Below, piece by piece: positions 45,589 through 58,559 of a DNA stretch of 64,000 nucleotides. The notes below the pieces were generated by a model. It worked only from the letters and a program-made list of their open reading frames with translations, was not told where the DNA came from and did not search any database. This stretch comes from Pterobdella sp. o SKG-2022 (taxonomy: Eukaryota; Annelida; Clitellata; Hirudinida; Piscicolidae). Numbering within the stretch: position 1 is the first letter of the stretch; every line of letters starts with the position of its first letter. The DNA lies in the NCBI GenBank assembly GCA_964035795.1, contig OZ038320.1, forward strand, positions 16,882,589-16,946,588, written 5' to 3'. The position numbers were made by a program, and so were the translations under genes.

Positions 45589-48500
45589 TCATAAAATATT
45601 TGAATATTGTGAAGGTTCTAAGAAATAGTTGATCAGAACTGCACCAGCTAGAAAGAGTATATAGATGACTTCTACCATTAAATAGCCCTGCATGTCAACC
45701 ACCTGAAAAGTTGATTTCTATTAACCTTCACAATCAATACATTTATACGACCTATCATCATTCATGGGATAATCATAATAGATTATATTGCTCTACATGT
45801 CCCAGTAACGACAGAATCGACCTAGATTATTGATACGTCTTATAACGTAAGTAATAAAATAAACCATTTATTTGGGAAAAATTTTTGAAGACTGCAAATC
45901 TAAGTAAGCATCTAACTTGAAGTTATCAAACATAATTTTTAATCATTTATGAATGAAAAGAAAGAATATAGCAAAAAGCCATAAAAATTAAATTTTAAGT
46001 AATATCAATAATTTAGGTCAACCCCAGCTGTACATGACAGTAGTATAATCCATTATGGTTAATTAATCAACACAGCCACCCAGAACCTCCTACTATACCT
46101 CAATGAAATACACACATAGGCTCACAATAACAACCTACAAATCAACCCTACCAAAACCACATCAACTCTCATGACCCTAGACCCATCAGAATATAACAAA
46201 CCCCTGAACATCCACATCAACAATATTCCCATCCCCACTACCTCCAACCCTACCATCCTTGGCTTAACTTTTGACCCCAAACTAAAATACTCCACACACA
46301 CAGACAACACCATCACTAAAGCAAAAAAAAAAACACTCAATCTCAAACTCTTCACATCAACACACTGGGAAAAAAGCAAAGAAACACTCATCACCACATA
46401 CAAAACATTACTCCTTCCCATCATCGAATACGCCAACACCATCTGGTCACCCATCATCTCTTTCACCTCCCTCAACAAACTCAAAAAAATCCAAAACGCA
46501 GCCCTGAGAACAATCACTGGCTGCACCTTAGACACCAACATCCAAAACCTCCACTCAGAGACCAAAATCCTCCCACTCCAAAACCATCTCAAAATTCACG
46601 CATCACAACCCACACAGAAAGCCTCCCACCCCATTCATCCCCTACAGCCACTCACCAGACAAGAAGCCCACCCCAGATACAAAAAACAATCCACATTCAA
46701 CAACAACATCAACTACACCCTAAATATACCCTCCTCCACCCAGTTCACCTCTCACACACAAATAAAAAACAACATGAAAACCATACACAAAAAATAGTAC
46801 ACGACTATATATCATCCACTCACAACAAAATCCTCAACAAGCAACCTCCACCCATTCATAAATCAGAAACCACCCTAGACCTCCACACTCGCCGCACTCT
46901 CGCCCAACTCAGATCAAACAAATCACCTTTCATCCTCTCATACCTCAACAAAATTTCACCTTCATCTCATCCCTCACTTTCATGCCCACTCTGCCAAACA
47001 CACATTCACGACACCCCTCACCTCTTCACCTGCCCCAAAATAAATATCACACTGGGTCCGGAGAGTCTGTGGACCGACCCCGCGAGAGCGGCTGAGCTTC
47101 TCGACCACTGGACGGTCTTGATAGGGACATAAGGAGCACCCAACAAGACTAGGGTGCTCGGGGTAAAAAAAAAAAAAAAAAAAAAAATTATGGTTAATTT
47201 AAATTGACTATCAAGTACCATCACAAACACGAGACATAGGGTCACTTTCAATTAATTAAATACTCCGTAAAAAAGCTGGCATGAATAACATTCAAACTAC
47301 AAATTTTGAAGCCTGATAGACATATAAAGCATGGTAATTAAATACAAAATGATTAAAAATAATGACCGTTCCAGCATAGAACATCACAACGGCCAGACCG
47401 AGGTTTTGAATTGATTGCATCCTGATTGTGCAATGATAAAGAAGGTGAAATGAAGAAAATTTTTAAAGTATAATTTAATTAAATAATCTACAGCATTTTA
47501 AAAAATTCAACTCAAAAGTGTTGAATGAATTCATTAGAACATATAGCTTTTGATAAATACAACCTCACCATCACAAGCAAATTAAACGTTACCGGAAAAG
47601 TTATTGATAATATTGACAAGACATGAAACGTCTTCTAAAAGATATGTTAGTGGCATCATAATCTACATGACAACATGATTGGTGTTCACTAACAGGCCAT
47701 AAGCAGTGGCAATTTGATTTCTGGGCACAATCAGAGGCACGATGGGCCACAGAGCACTGGCAATGATGGAGTATGACAGACCCATCACCACCTGGAATGG
47801 TGAAATGCAGGTGAGTGAAATTGAAAAAAATTGTTCACTTGCATTTATCATTGAAATACAGAGCATTGCGATTTATAGTAGATATCCATATCCGAACTGC
47901 ATAATTATAGGGTGAAAAAAATGAGGATAACAACAATCATATTTAAATAATAAAAACAAGGATTAAAAGTGCAAGCTGCGAACCACAGGAAAGTAGGGGC
48001 TGATGAATGAGAAGGCGAGGAATCCATGACCCAAGATGGTGAAGAGGATTCCAAAGAAGATCCATGCTATGTTTCGACCTTCAAACGTTGTAGTGATAGG
48101 TTATTTAATGATCAAAAATAATAAAAAATAACGAAGATGAAACATTAAATTAAAATAAATGCGATTCCAGACCATGAATGATACGAAACACAATGCAGTA
48201 AATCATTGAATAAAGATCATCGTTTGAAGCCTCAGATAAAAAACGGTCACGCAAATATAGGTTCACTGCACTTAAATTTTTTTTGCTCTCAATGTATTTA
48301 AACTGACATGCTTTGATGTTTTTAGTAATTTAAAAATAATAACAGATAATCAGTGCGAGAGTTGAATAAAACAAAAGTATCGGGTCATTCATTTGCTGTT
48401 TATATATAGCATTTAATTAACCAAAATTAATGATAAAGAAAGAAGCTGGCACTGACCAGTGTAATCAACGAGAAAGCCCATGAAAGGGGAAAAAACGGCA

Positions 48501-51225
48501 GCAAGAATGTATATGAGACTGTTGAGAAAACCTGCCTCTGCGGCCTTCAAATGGTACTTTGTTTCAAAGTACACTCTTGTGGGTTAAAGAAATTATGGTG
48601 GGTGGTGAAACTAAAAACGAAATGATTTTATGGGTTGATTTTTCAGTAAAAGACAAAATAGGTAAACTAAACCAAATAACTATGAATATTTTAATGATTT
48701 CCAATAACGCACACATACAAAAACTCACAATCCTAGCGAAATGAATGGAAAAATAGTGACGTAGTATCCCACACATATGCCGCACAACAACCACATAGGA
48801 AGACCAAAGTTCTTGATGTCTCGAAAGCGGATCGTTTCGCTATCCGTAGCTTTGTTTTTGAGGTTCTTATTTTCAATGATTTTTCAAAAAATTATTGAAC
48901 AAAGATACATACGATGTCTTTAAACGACTATCATTTTCATTAATATTGAAATTATTATTTTATAAGCTTAGCATTCATCAATATGTATCAAAATGTAACG
49001 GGGGTTCAATTAAAATATCATCTTACGAATCATAATATATCATTTTATTGAAATTTTTATTGTTGCCAGTATTAGTTGCAATAAAGGTATTAAAGAAAGT
49101 TGTATAATCTGAACATATTACATATTACATACAACAGTCGTTGTTTTCATCATTGAGCTGTTTCACCATTATAAAAAATCATTTATTGTTTTGATACATA
49201 CCATATTAGGCTAATCAAGTTAAAATGCTTATTCGAGGAGTATCAAATAAGTACTTTATATAAATATATTTTAATGGTTAAATTATTTGAATGCTCATTA
49301 CATGTCTCAGCTTGAGAAGTGGAGAGTATCTTGTCGGCTCTTTTGCTGAAGAATCCTATGATGACGGCACATAAAAGAGAAAAAACACAAAAGACAGCCC
49401 CTGGAAAAAATATTTAAAATGCTTCATTCAAGACATGAGATTGACGATATTGAAGGTGATAATAGAACTATAGAAAATGATAATCTAGGTAACTATTAGT
49501 ATTGTAATGAAACTGTTAGTTTTAATCAACAACTTTACATTCTTATAATCATTAAAGATTTCCTTCAATATACATATTCATTCATACATACGTTCATCGA
49601 TCCCTCCATCTAAACTAACCTACATACAAAGTAATGCTGAGACAAGAATACCCGTGTGTGTAATTATCGATGAATGTATAAATGCGGTTGTTTGCTATCA
49701 TGCCCACTGTACTGCCCTGTGGTAGTGTGGGTTGCATGAGGGTTGTGTTGGTATAATGACTACTAGAATTTACTTGCTAAATGAGATCAATTTTAATTAG
49801 AATTTTCCTTCAAATAAACCCACAAGAACTTTTTTAGAAGTTTAAATCAGTGAAAAAAGATTCAAATATGTTATAACATACGTGATGGGTAAAGATTACA
49901 AAGCTATAAGCAATAAGACTTATTGCGCGATTCGGTAGTTTGGTTAAAAAAAAGAAGTTATCTGTAAAAATTGAAGCGAAAAATTTACAAAATATGATGC
50001 AAAATCAATTAATTTAGTATATTAATTATTGGATGAAGGCCTAGGGAAATTATAACACAGAAAACCTCAGTAAAAAAAAACAGAATAAAGATATGCGAAA
50101 ACGCGCTACTTTGAAAGGGAAATTTGCTTGGAGCCTTCTATTTGAGAAACAGAAAAGAATTGAAACAGTTTGAAAAAAAAAAACAGAATCTGCGAGTAGT
50201 GGATAGAAACAAGGTGAAAACAGAATAAAAGTGGAAAATTTGCAAGAAAAAAGCAGTATAAGTATTTAGGTTTAAGTAAATGGAACATAATATAAAAAAA
50301 TACGATGAAAATAAGCTTGATATATGAACATACAAACTGATTTTAACAAGAGTATTGAGAAGATTAAGATAATACAAAAAAGATTGGTTCACAAAAAAAG
50401 CTTTAAATAATACCAAATATGTTTTATATGAAAAATAGTGCAAAATAATGAATATAGAAATCATAGTTATTATTATTTGGATGTGCCATCAATGTAACAA
50501 ACCTAATAGAAAATGCGATAAAAACAATTGTTCTGTAAAACAAAAGCAGATTTTACTGCTCTGTGTTTCACAATAGTCGCACTAGACATAAGACGGCTAA
50601 TCTTTCTACATAAAATACTTACATGATGACTTTTGATAAATTCGCTTTTTCAGAAAAATTAACCATAGTACTAATAGTTAAAAATAGGATGCAGTTTATA
50701 ATCATCAAAATTTAGCATCCAACATTCCCACACTTTGTAATAACAAACGATAAGTGAATGCAAGACGCAGTGGCTAAATAGTAATGAAAACCAAAACAGA
50801 AATGATAAATATGATATCAAAAAATATCAAAAGTAATAAAAACATACCACTCTAGAAAAAGAAAGTTGCAAGCCGAAGACCATGTTAAGAGCACTGCCAT
50901 GAAACCAGTTGACTGCGTATGTGTTCTGTGCCACTGCCAATGATTCTCCTCCCAAGCTTCAGAATGTAAGTTTTATTTTGGTAAATTTTATGATGAATGC
51001 AATGAAGAATATTTTTTAGAATGAAATTGAATTGAAAGATATATTTATAAATAAAAATATGTCTATCATAATCTTCTTAGATTATACTACTGTACATGCC
51101 GTAGTAACTGGGGTTGAAAGCAGTCTGTCTAGGTTGTTTATACTACTTATACTGTAATTTATAAATATTCCATTTATTTTTAGAGACTTTCAGTTTAAGA
51201 AAATGCTCAATTTAAAATGATCAAA

Positions 51226-51318
<93 letters not shown>

Positions 51319-52591
51319 TTAGAATAAAAGCCAAACCCAAAAATGAAGCGGCCAAGGTACATTAGCCACAACTTGTCAAACAGTGCCCCAGTGGCAAACA
51401 ACACCTTCAAGATTGTTAACATTATTTAAAAAGTTTCATTACAATAATTTGAATGTATACTCCCATCATAAGCTTACAAAAAAATATGAAATGAGTTTAT
51501 GTAAACATCCTAATTTGAATCATGAGATTTTTAAATAATTTTAAAACAGTAATAAAAATTTGTTAAAAAATAATAGTTGCCTCTCATGTTGCTAATATAA
51601 ATTGAAATTAACATTATTGGAATATTTTTAAATTGATTCCAACAACAACCTTCAATAAGAACTAACTGAAATTCAAACTAAAATCTTAAAGAACCATTTT
51701 GCATTAAACCAAAATACATTTCCCATTAACTGAGATAATGAATAGTCAGCTAACCATACATATAATGTAAATAAAAATAAAACATTTAATTATAAAAAAT
51801 ATTATAATAGTCAGCTAAGCTAATGTTCAAGTTGACATTATCAAATTCAAAACACCTTCCAACATGGAGAAAGTTTGTATTAAACAAATTTTTAAAACTT
51901 GAAAATTTATTTTAGTTAAACAAACTATTATTTGAATAAAAACAATGAAAAATATTTTTGATATCAAAACTAATTGCTAACCTGCCCGAGAAGGGTGATC
52001 GAAGAAAACAAGATGGTGCCCCAACAGAGTCCAAATACCTTGTCCAATAGAAGCCCCCCAAAAAAACAGAGTAGAACATTTGGCCATGAATATAATGAGT
52101 AAAATAAACTGTATTGGCTGGTGGTTATGTCTAAATCTCTTTTCATTACATCTTGTAAAGAACCAGGACTGTCATAGCAAAAATAGCTGCCTATTTTTGG
52201 TAAACAAAATGATTAATATTTTCAATTTTCCCCATTATCAAAGCATATAACAAAAATGTTAAATACAATCAAGTTTTGTAGATAATATAAAACATATTGT
52301 ATTTTATTTTTCTTGATTACTTGATAATACAAAGCTGTTTAATGAATAAATTGAGCAAATTTGAACATGAAATTTAAAAATTTTTTATACTTTTCCTTTC
52401 TAGTATCAATTATATCTATTTGATTGCATTAAAAAAATAAATTCTCAGAAAAACTCACCAAATGATATAAATACAAGAAAAAACAGTAAAATATATTTAT
52501 GAAGCCATCTGCGAGGATCACAAGGTAAACTGTAGGAGTGTTCTTGCCTAGTGATGCTTTCTAAAAGACTGTCAGTATCAGGATTTGACAT
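45589..52591 (-). CDS. MFSD1: major facilitator superfamily domain-containing protein 1
   Basis: Twelve exons, all phases consistent, 1317 bases, 438 residues: 52459-52591 (ATG), 51982-52190, 51337-51404, 50848-50956, 49620-49716, 49302-49400, 48729-48849, 48457-48575, 47984-48078, 47694-47791, 47367-47421, 45589-45702 (TGA). Strong family matches: YSWPNVLLCFFGGLLLDKVF, GRFIFGLGGESLAVAQNTYA, GLQLSFSRVGSTV, GFLNSLIYILAAVFSPFMG, LSYSIIASALWPIVPLIVP and YGLMQSIQNLGLAVVMFYAG. The hydrophobic profile fits 12 membrane spans. Human MFSD1 (465 residues) is a lysosomal transporter that works with GLMP and exports dipeptides. The N-terminus is short but carries an acidic leucine motif (DTDSLLES) that could act in lysosomal sorting; this last point is inference. 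The last intron contains a Jockey-like insertion. The gene is head-to-head with PIGX. Confidence 0.95.
46065..47186 (+). mobile_element. 5'-truncated Jockey-like non-LTR retrotransposon with poly-A tail and TSD
   Basis: The element is bracketed by a perfect 13-base duplication (attatggttaatt at 46052-46064 and 47187-47199). It encodes the C-terminal part of a reverse transcriptase ORF on the plus strand: INPTKTTSTLM, NNIPIPTTSNPTILGLTFDP, LPIIEYANTIWSP, ALRTITGC, RTLAQLRSNKSPFILSYLNK and a CPLCQTHIHDTPHLFTCP zinc-knuckle-like end. A stop (TAG at Trp) near 46116 and a frameshift near 46795 disable it. Its base composition (C/A-rich plus strand) is unlike the host. The 3' end has a gcaccc/gggtgc hairpin before about 23 A. 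The perfect duplication implies a fairly recent insertion into the last intron of MFSD1, antisense to the gene. Confidence 0.93.
51083..51155 (-). repeat. dispersed repeat family R2, copy b
   Basis: In reverse complement this matches 24567-24640 over about 70 bases with few differences. It lies in MFSD1 intron 3, next to the AT microsatellite. Confidence 0.65.
51229..51315. repeat. (AT)n microsatellite in MFSD1 intron 3
   Basis: An uninterrupted run of about 43 AT units starts about 20 bases inside the intron from the exon 3 donor. Confidence 0.97.
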
Positions 52592-52927
52592 AATGCATGA
52601 AACAAAAATTTAATTTTTATTCAAACAACTAAAAAAAATAGAACAACTTTTAGTATAAAACAGAAAATCTTTCAAGTCATATCCTGTTAAAAACTATATG
52701 AATCTAAAATCATATGAACAGGTAACCAATGACTTTAAAGAATAATTTTGTCTTCAAAAGTAAAAATTAAATTGCAAAAATTATTCTAAAATTGTGTTTT
52801 TAATTTTTAAAAGCTATATAAAACTAATTAATTAATCAATTTTTTAAAGATAAAAGTGAATTAGAATCATATAGCAATAATTTTGAATCGTGCTAAAGGC
52901 ACTGCAGCTTTCATTTACTTGTTTAGA
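52592..52927. promoter_or_regulatory. candidate bidirectional promoter, MFSD1/PIGX
   Basis: Only 336 bases separate the MFSD1 start codon (minus) from the PIGX start codon (plus). The sequence is AT-rich with no clear TATA, Inr or NRF1-type site. Sharing a promoter is inferred from the spacing alone. Confidence 0.5.
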
Positions 52928-54176
52928 ATGAATATTTTTTTATTTATTCAATTAATTTTATCAATATCTATTAACGTATTTGGCATATCTTTTTGCAAAA
53001 CTAAAGTTATTTTGGACAATGCTTATGGATTTCACAGGTTTTTCATTGTATAATTTCAATACATTTTTTAGAAACAAAATTAATTTTCTTCTAATTGAAT
53101 TATTTTTTTATTATTAGAAATTTGAAAAAGACAGTCTCTTTCACCAAAAATCCAATGTCACGTACCTTTCTGATAGTTGAAAACTTTACATCAGCCGTCT
53201 ATGTGGACCCATACCAGATTATGAAAATGTTTGAACACCAAGATACACAAAAAGTCATTTCCATTTTTTTATAATGTTTATTATATTGTTTATTAAATAA
53301 GTCAATTTTTTTGTAGTTACTTTATGTCATTTGTTTTATTGAGTTATATTTTTTCATCATTATATATTTTTTAAAAAGACTAATAACAATTACAACTAAA
53401 AAATTGGTTCACTTATTTCAAACTTTTTTCATATACTTTTATAAATCTTCTTTTATTCCTATTTAATGCTCAAATTTAAATGACCAGGTATATGTTGATC
53501 AAGAAATAGACCTAGAACAACCTCAACCACAATCAAAATCTTTCTTAGTTTTTATTTATTCACAAGCAACCAGTTTTTCTGAGATTATCTTCCACACTCC
53601 ATACCACCTTCGATATCATTCACCATCCACTGTTTTGTATTCCAATGCCACCATTACTTTTTCTTCAAAACTTTTTGGTCTTCTTTCTTCTCATGAAGGT
53701 TTAAACAATCTTTCCTTTTTTCAATATTTTTTAGAGATTTAATATACTTTTAAAAGTTTTTTATTTTATTGTCATTCATGTTTATAATAGAATATTTTCT
53801 ATTTCAAATTTATAAATTATTACACACGAATAGAGTATTCTGGCTCAAAGCATTTTTTACCATGCTTTCATAACCATAGCCTGCGATGTGATTGGAGACA
53901 GATTGATTGTGATGTTGAGGTGAGCTATTGAAAGGTTTCATAGGCAAATATTCTTTTAGTAGAATTCAAACTAAATTATTTATCATAAATATGGTTTTAA
54001 CTTTTATACCCAGCACTTCATAAATTTATATTGTATGTTGAAAAAATTTCTAGGTGATGCCTCAATTGCAAGTACCAGTAGGATCTTTGAGCCATGAATT
54101 CTGGGTTAAATACATCACAACAATTTCTATTTTTTTATCTTGTCTTTTCATTGTTTATCAAATCGTGACATCTTGA
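52928..54176 (+). CDS. PIGX: GPI mannosyltransferase I stabilising subunit (PIG-X)
   Basis: Five exons in consistent phase: 52928-53037, 53118-53253, 53488-53698, 53834-53919, 54054-54176; 666 bases, 221 residues (human PIGX about 258). The protein starts with a signal peptide (MNIFLFIQLILSISINVFG), continues with FHRNLKKTV, the VYVDPY motif that in human PIGX reads FVDPYE, a lumenal beta-rich part with HTPYHLRYHSP, then a C-rich stretch (CFHNHSLRCDW), the LQVPVG motif and one C-terminal membrane span (YITTISIFLSCLFIVYQIV). That type I ER membrane layout and the motif order fit the PIG-X/PBN1 family. With PIG-M it forms the enzyme that adds the first mannose to the GPI precursor in the ER lumen. 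Overall identity is low, as is usual for this fast-evolving family. The start shown is the first in-frame ATG. Confidence 0.86.
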
Positions 54177-54725
54177 TGCTTATGAATTCATTGTTAATAC
54201 TTAACTTTCAGCATTTTTTTTTTATTCATTTCACTTTCTTTTTAGGAATGAGTTCATGACTCATTTATCACAATAGAGGCACAATATTGTGAGAATACAT
54301 TTTTCGCCTTTTTCCTACCTCTTCTAATTTCAACTCTTGTGTTGTTGTATTGCTGGGAAAAAACAATCTATTTTTGATTTACTTGGCGCGGTTGATTATA
54401 CTTTTTCAACGTCAATTTTTCTTTTCTCTGTGTGGGTTTTTTGTAAAATTTTGATTTCTATTGGAAAATCCATATGAAATTTCCTTTCATGCAGAAGCAA
54501 AAATATTCATTTTTTAAAACAATCAAGCATGCTAGTAAGATAGTAAAGAAAAAGTTAGTTTTCATAAAATTTCAAACAATAGACTCAAAATTTTCAAATT
54601 TATGAACTCTTTTTTCAATTTAATTTTAAATAAAACTTCTGAAAACAAGTATTGTTATTTCTTTTCTTTTATACCTTTAAATACATTTCTTTAATGAGCA
54701 CCCCTTCCCCGTGAAAACGATAATA
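54177..54725. other. PIGX 3' flank, no gene seen
   Basis: About 550 bases of T-rich sequence between the PIGX stop and the Tc1-type element. I see only untranslated or intergenic DNA. Confidence 0.5.
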
Positions 54726-56246
54726 CAGTAAGCGAAATCACATTGGACGCACCATATTTTTCGAAGAAATTTTGATTTATAGAAATGTTTTTTAAAACAC
54801 TCAAATTATCATATAAAAGCTTAGTAAAAATAAATAAAAGTAGTGTTTTTCAAAAAACATAAAAAAAAATTTTTTAAAAAGATATATAACAAAAAAGGGT
54901 GCGAAATTTATTATGCGCACAACTAAAACAAATATTTTATTTCCCAGTAAAACCATATTATTTATTTTATTACTTTATAATTTTACCTTTATTTAATATA
55001 ACATAAATACAACGTTTTTTCATTGACCTACTCAACTTAATTAGCCTATCATGAACAATATTGTCCCACGCTTCAAAAATTACATCTTTCAAGTCCTTTT
55101 TTGACCAATATTGCTTTCCATTCGCATAAACCAGTCTTGAAATATCACCTCATAAATTATAAATTGGATTCAAGTCAGGAGACTTGGAAACCCATGGAAG
55201 AATGGGGATTTCCATTTTCATTAACCAGTCTTGTTTCGGTAGAGGCATGGATTGGCGCTAAATCTTGCTGAAAAGTATATCCATCGGTATGATATTCACG
55301 CAAAAATGGCAATATATATTCATTTAGCGTACGAATATAATCCCCAGATTTTTGATTACCTCCTAAGAGTGCTAGTTTTGTCTTACCGAAGGCCCTAAAC
55401 GCACCCCAAACCATCAAAAATCCACCACCAGATTGAAGTTTCGAAAATTTTTCATTCTTGAGTCATGCCAATAGAATTTAAAACCATTTGGTCCATCTAA
55501 ATTCCATTTTTTTTGTCAGATCATACAATTTAACTCCATTCATCATCCCAATAGATCCTTTCGTTGCACCATTTCAATTTTTCTTGACGTCGTTTCGTCA
55601 GAACTGGAAACGCCTTCATCTTCTTATATTGCAAATTGGGGTCGGAAGCTAAAATTTGTTGCACTCTTCGCTCGCAAATAGGTAAATTCAGAGTATTTTT
55701 TATTTCCTTTGCTGATAAACTACTATTTGAAGCTAGATTTCATTTTTAAATGTTCTTTGCTTCTTTTTGATTTCGGATGTTTTAAAAACTTATAGACGAC
55801 TCTAGAACTTCTTTCTATCTCTGAAGCTATCTTATTTCCACTCATTCCAGTTTTATGGTGAGCTAAAATAGTAATTTTTTCTTTTTCTGATAAATCATTT
55901 CCTGAACCCATATTTCGTAGTGAAAATAAGAATATTAAATGATTTAAAGTAAAGGAATATGTAAAAATGATTTATATATTTAATATTTAATATTAATTCG
56001 AATATTTCATTAAGTATTATAGACGGTCAGAAGATTTTTCTCTTAGTGGGTACAATGAATTTTGCGGCGCCTTTTTGTAAATAGTGATGGACCTAGATAA
56101 AAATTTAACTTCGGTTTTTTTGAAAAATACTGTATTTATTTATTTTTATAAATCTTTAATACAGTTATTTCAGTTTTTCATAAAAACTTTTAGTAGTGAA
56201 GAAACGTGTAAAAAATATGGTGCGTCCGATGCGATTTCGCTCACTG
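54726..56246 (-). mobile_element. complete Tc1/mariner-type DNA transposon, inactive
   Basis: Terminal inverted repeats of about 37 bases (left end CAGTAAGCGAAATCACATTG; right end the reverse complement with three differences) enclose 1521 bases and are flanked by TA on both sides, the Tc1/mariner target duplication. Inside, on the minus strand, is a broken transposase gene (54970-55911). The near-identity of the ends argues for a fairly young insertion although the coding part is damaged. Confidence 0.93.
54970..55911 (-). pseudogene. Tc1-family transposase, broken
   Basis: The minus strand starts MGSGNDLSEKEKITILAHHK, a Tc1 paired-like helix-turn-helix (about residues 1-50). It later shows MVWGAF, the second catalytic Asp in YTFQQDLAPIH, then SPDLNPIYNL, and an end like the family's (SMKKRC). 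In active Tc1 enzymes the last motif reads SPDLNPIENLW, with a catalytic Glu. Here that Glu is Tyr and the next Trp is a stop; there is also a frameshift just before SPDLNP and another break near 55740. The enzyme cannot be active. Confidence 0.9.
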
Positions 56247-57019
56247 TATAGTTTACTATTTCTCAGTTGGCTATCATTTTTATGTTCAAAGACAAATTTT
56301 TATATTGTCTTGTTCTCATTTTCACGTTCACAGTTGTCAAGTAATTTATTATTAATAAACTTCCATTTTAAAACAAAATATAGTCAATTGTTGATTCGTT
56401 TCTTACACATCTTTTTGTCAGTAGCCAACAGTCTCAGATTTTCCAGGTTTTCTATATTGTTTAGTGGGATCATTTTTAACACTGGAGTCAAGGTGGTTTT
56501 AGGTCTTCTGTTTGGGGTATCAAAATATTTGTCCATGGTTTTTTGGTGGCTGTGCGCGAATCTAGTTTAAAGATATGGCATAGAGGGATTAGTCTCCGGA
56601 TTCGTATAATCTTGTTCATGCTTTGTTGTGAAATTTAAATTTTCATTTGTTTTTACTCGCTTAAATACACCGGTGACTGCGGTGAAGACGCCGATGAAAT
56701 GATTTGAGTCAGTCTTGGATCGTTTTTGTCAGGCCCATGTGCCACGGTTTAGAAGAGTTTGGAGTGATGTAAATGTTGAGCATTCTTAATCTTTTTTGTT
56801 TACTAATTTTGTTTTTTTTATGGTTTCTACATTTTGTTCATAAAAATTAGAGCCAGTGCTCTTTGGTTATTTCTCTAGCCATCGATAGGTGTATACGAGT
56901 TTTGTTGTTGTTATTGTATCTAGGTTTGTAAGACTGGTTTTTGTTAATTCTTTTTAGTTTGAATTGACTTTGAGGTTTAAGGTGTGCATTGTGTTCATTA
57001 TTGGTGATAGATCTGGTAC

Positions 57020-57185
57020 TTTTCTTGTTTTTTGAGGGGGAGGGATGGGATGATGGTGAGATTTTGTTGAGGTATGAGAGGGTGAAAGGCGATTTGTTTG
57101 TTCTGAGTTGGGCGAGAGTGCGTCGTTTGTTGTGATCTAAGGTGGTTCCTGAGTGGTGTATGGGTGGGAGTTGTTTTTTTTAGTT
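57020..57185 (-). mobile_element. fragment of the same Jockey-like family as 46065-47186
   Basis: On the minus strand the sequence encodes RRTLAQLRTNKSPF and LSYLNKISPSSHPS, nearly the same as 46880-46970 on the plus strand. The copy is older (more changes, loss of the zinc-knuckle) and no duplication or poly-A is visible. Further unrecognisable remains may continue up to the Tc1-type element at 56246. Confidence 0.75.
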
Positions 57186-57359
57186 CAGAATATTTTATCT
57201 AGTAAAAGGACATTAGAAGGTTCACGAAATGAACAATTATAACAAAGTTAAAAACTAGAGAAATCGTCTGATTTGGGACAAAATAAGTGTGTAAACTTTC
57301 AAATCGAATTCCAATATAAATCAGTTTTCAATATAAATATAATATATATTTTTAGTAAA

Positions 57360-58460
57360 TAGGTTCCAGAATTTTAGTAGATGAAACAAAAGAAGCAAAA
57401 CGAGAAATAGTCCGAAAAACCGAGTGCGTGCTGGCTCCCAGAGAAGGAGATATTATGTCCTTCAAATGTTGAGGGCAAAGTAAATCAGGTCCAGAACCCG
57501 AACTGTTAGGAAGAGAGGATCGCTTTGCTAACCGAATACTCTGTCAAAACTGGTGCTGCAGGAATATGATCAGGAAAAATATTTAACACTGGGTCACCAG
57601 AAGGATGTTTAGATTTGAGGAAGTAGACCGTTTCCGGGACCATTGGGGCAAAGACATTGTCGGAGGAAAGGAGGCGAACCGCGCTCTTTATGTCAAAGTC
57701 ATTGAATTTAAAAAAAACCAATCGTTTTAAAGGTGGACTTGAGCTTTTAGACGGACCATTTAACTTGGGGGGTCTCGTGCTTGTGTCCGGAAAACCAGAT
57801 GACGACATGAAATTAGATATGTTGAGCTTAACTGGAGAAACTATAGATGTATTAGATTCGCGACCGGGTGACGAGTGGTGAAGAACCACTCCTGCAAAAA
57901 CCAATAGACGTTGCCGCGAGATGAGGTCATTAGAAGAAAAAACTGACTCGATTAATTGAACTAAAGAATCTGCAAAAACAACTCTTGCTCTTTTGGGAAT
58001 ACAACGAATGATGAAAGACTTCAGTTTCAAGTCTTGCAAATATTTGGTGAATGCCTCGTCGGACACAAATTTCCATGTAAAATTTTCTGCTCAAATTATG
58101 TCTCAGATCAGCTGTCAAACGAGACTTGGGCTCAATTATTTGTCATAAATTTAGAGAGCTTACATTCCTCATTAAGCCAGACATTAAAAGGTCTCTAATG
58201 AATCCTCACAACTCTCTCAGGAATGAACTCATTTAAAATGTTCTTCGAAGTTGAAAAATACTTGATCGGGACATTTTGATTAAAGATTCTCTTCTGAGTA
58301 ACGTCTTTGTCCGATTTGAGGGGAATGGACAAACTAGTGATAAGAGAATTTGAGGACTGGCTATTTTTGATAGTGTATCAATTTCCAGATAGTGGCATAG
58401 GTATACGACCAGAAATTTTTCAAGGTTATTAAAACATTTGTCAATTTGATCCATAATCGG
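57360..58460 (-). mobile_element. degenerate retroelement: pre-RT region plus start of reverse transcriptase
   Basis: The minus strand has an open stretch of about 186 codons (57506-58066) with an AVRLLSSDNVFAPMVPETV motif followed by LKSKHP. This arrangement is known from ORFs just N-terminal to RT in a class of animal retroelements. After a frameshift it continues SSGSGPDLLCPQHLKDIISP, the first RT motif, and is then truncated. Upstream, 58233-58454 may belong to the same ORF. The plus-strand ORF at 57657-57881 is a shadow. Confidence 0.65.
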
Positions 58461-58559
58461 TTTTACCTTTGCGCCATATCTATTGGTTTCAACAGACTGG
58501 CATATTTATGTGTTGTTGCTTTAGCAAAAAATCTAGCCAGTTGGTGAAACGCCACGTCG

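Noticed and set aside
46122..46592. 156-codon minus-strand open frame, hydrophobic
   Set aside because: It is the antisense of the Jockey-like RT coding region; the plus strand has the RT motifs.
51207..51422. Open frame with a Tyr-Ile repeat joined to an MFSD1 exon
   Set aside because: The repeat part is the AT microsatellite in intron 3; only 51337-51404 is exon.
56196..56570. 124-codon plus-strand hydrophobic open frame
   Set aside because: It starts inside the Tc1 terminal repeat and runs through T-rich sequence next to retroelement remains on the other strand; no homology recognised.
57657..57881. 74-codon plus-strand open frame
   Set aside because: Shadow of the minus-strand retroelement ORF, which carries recognisable motifs.
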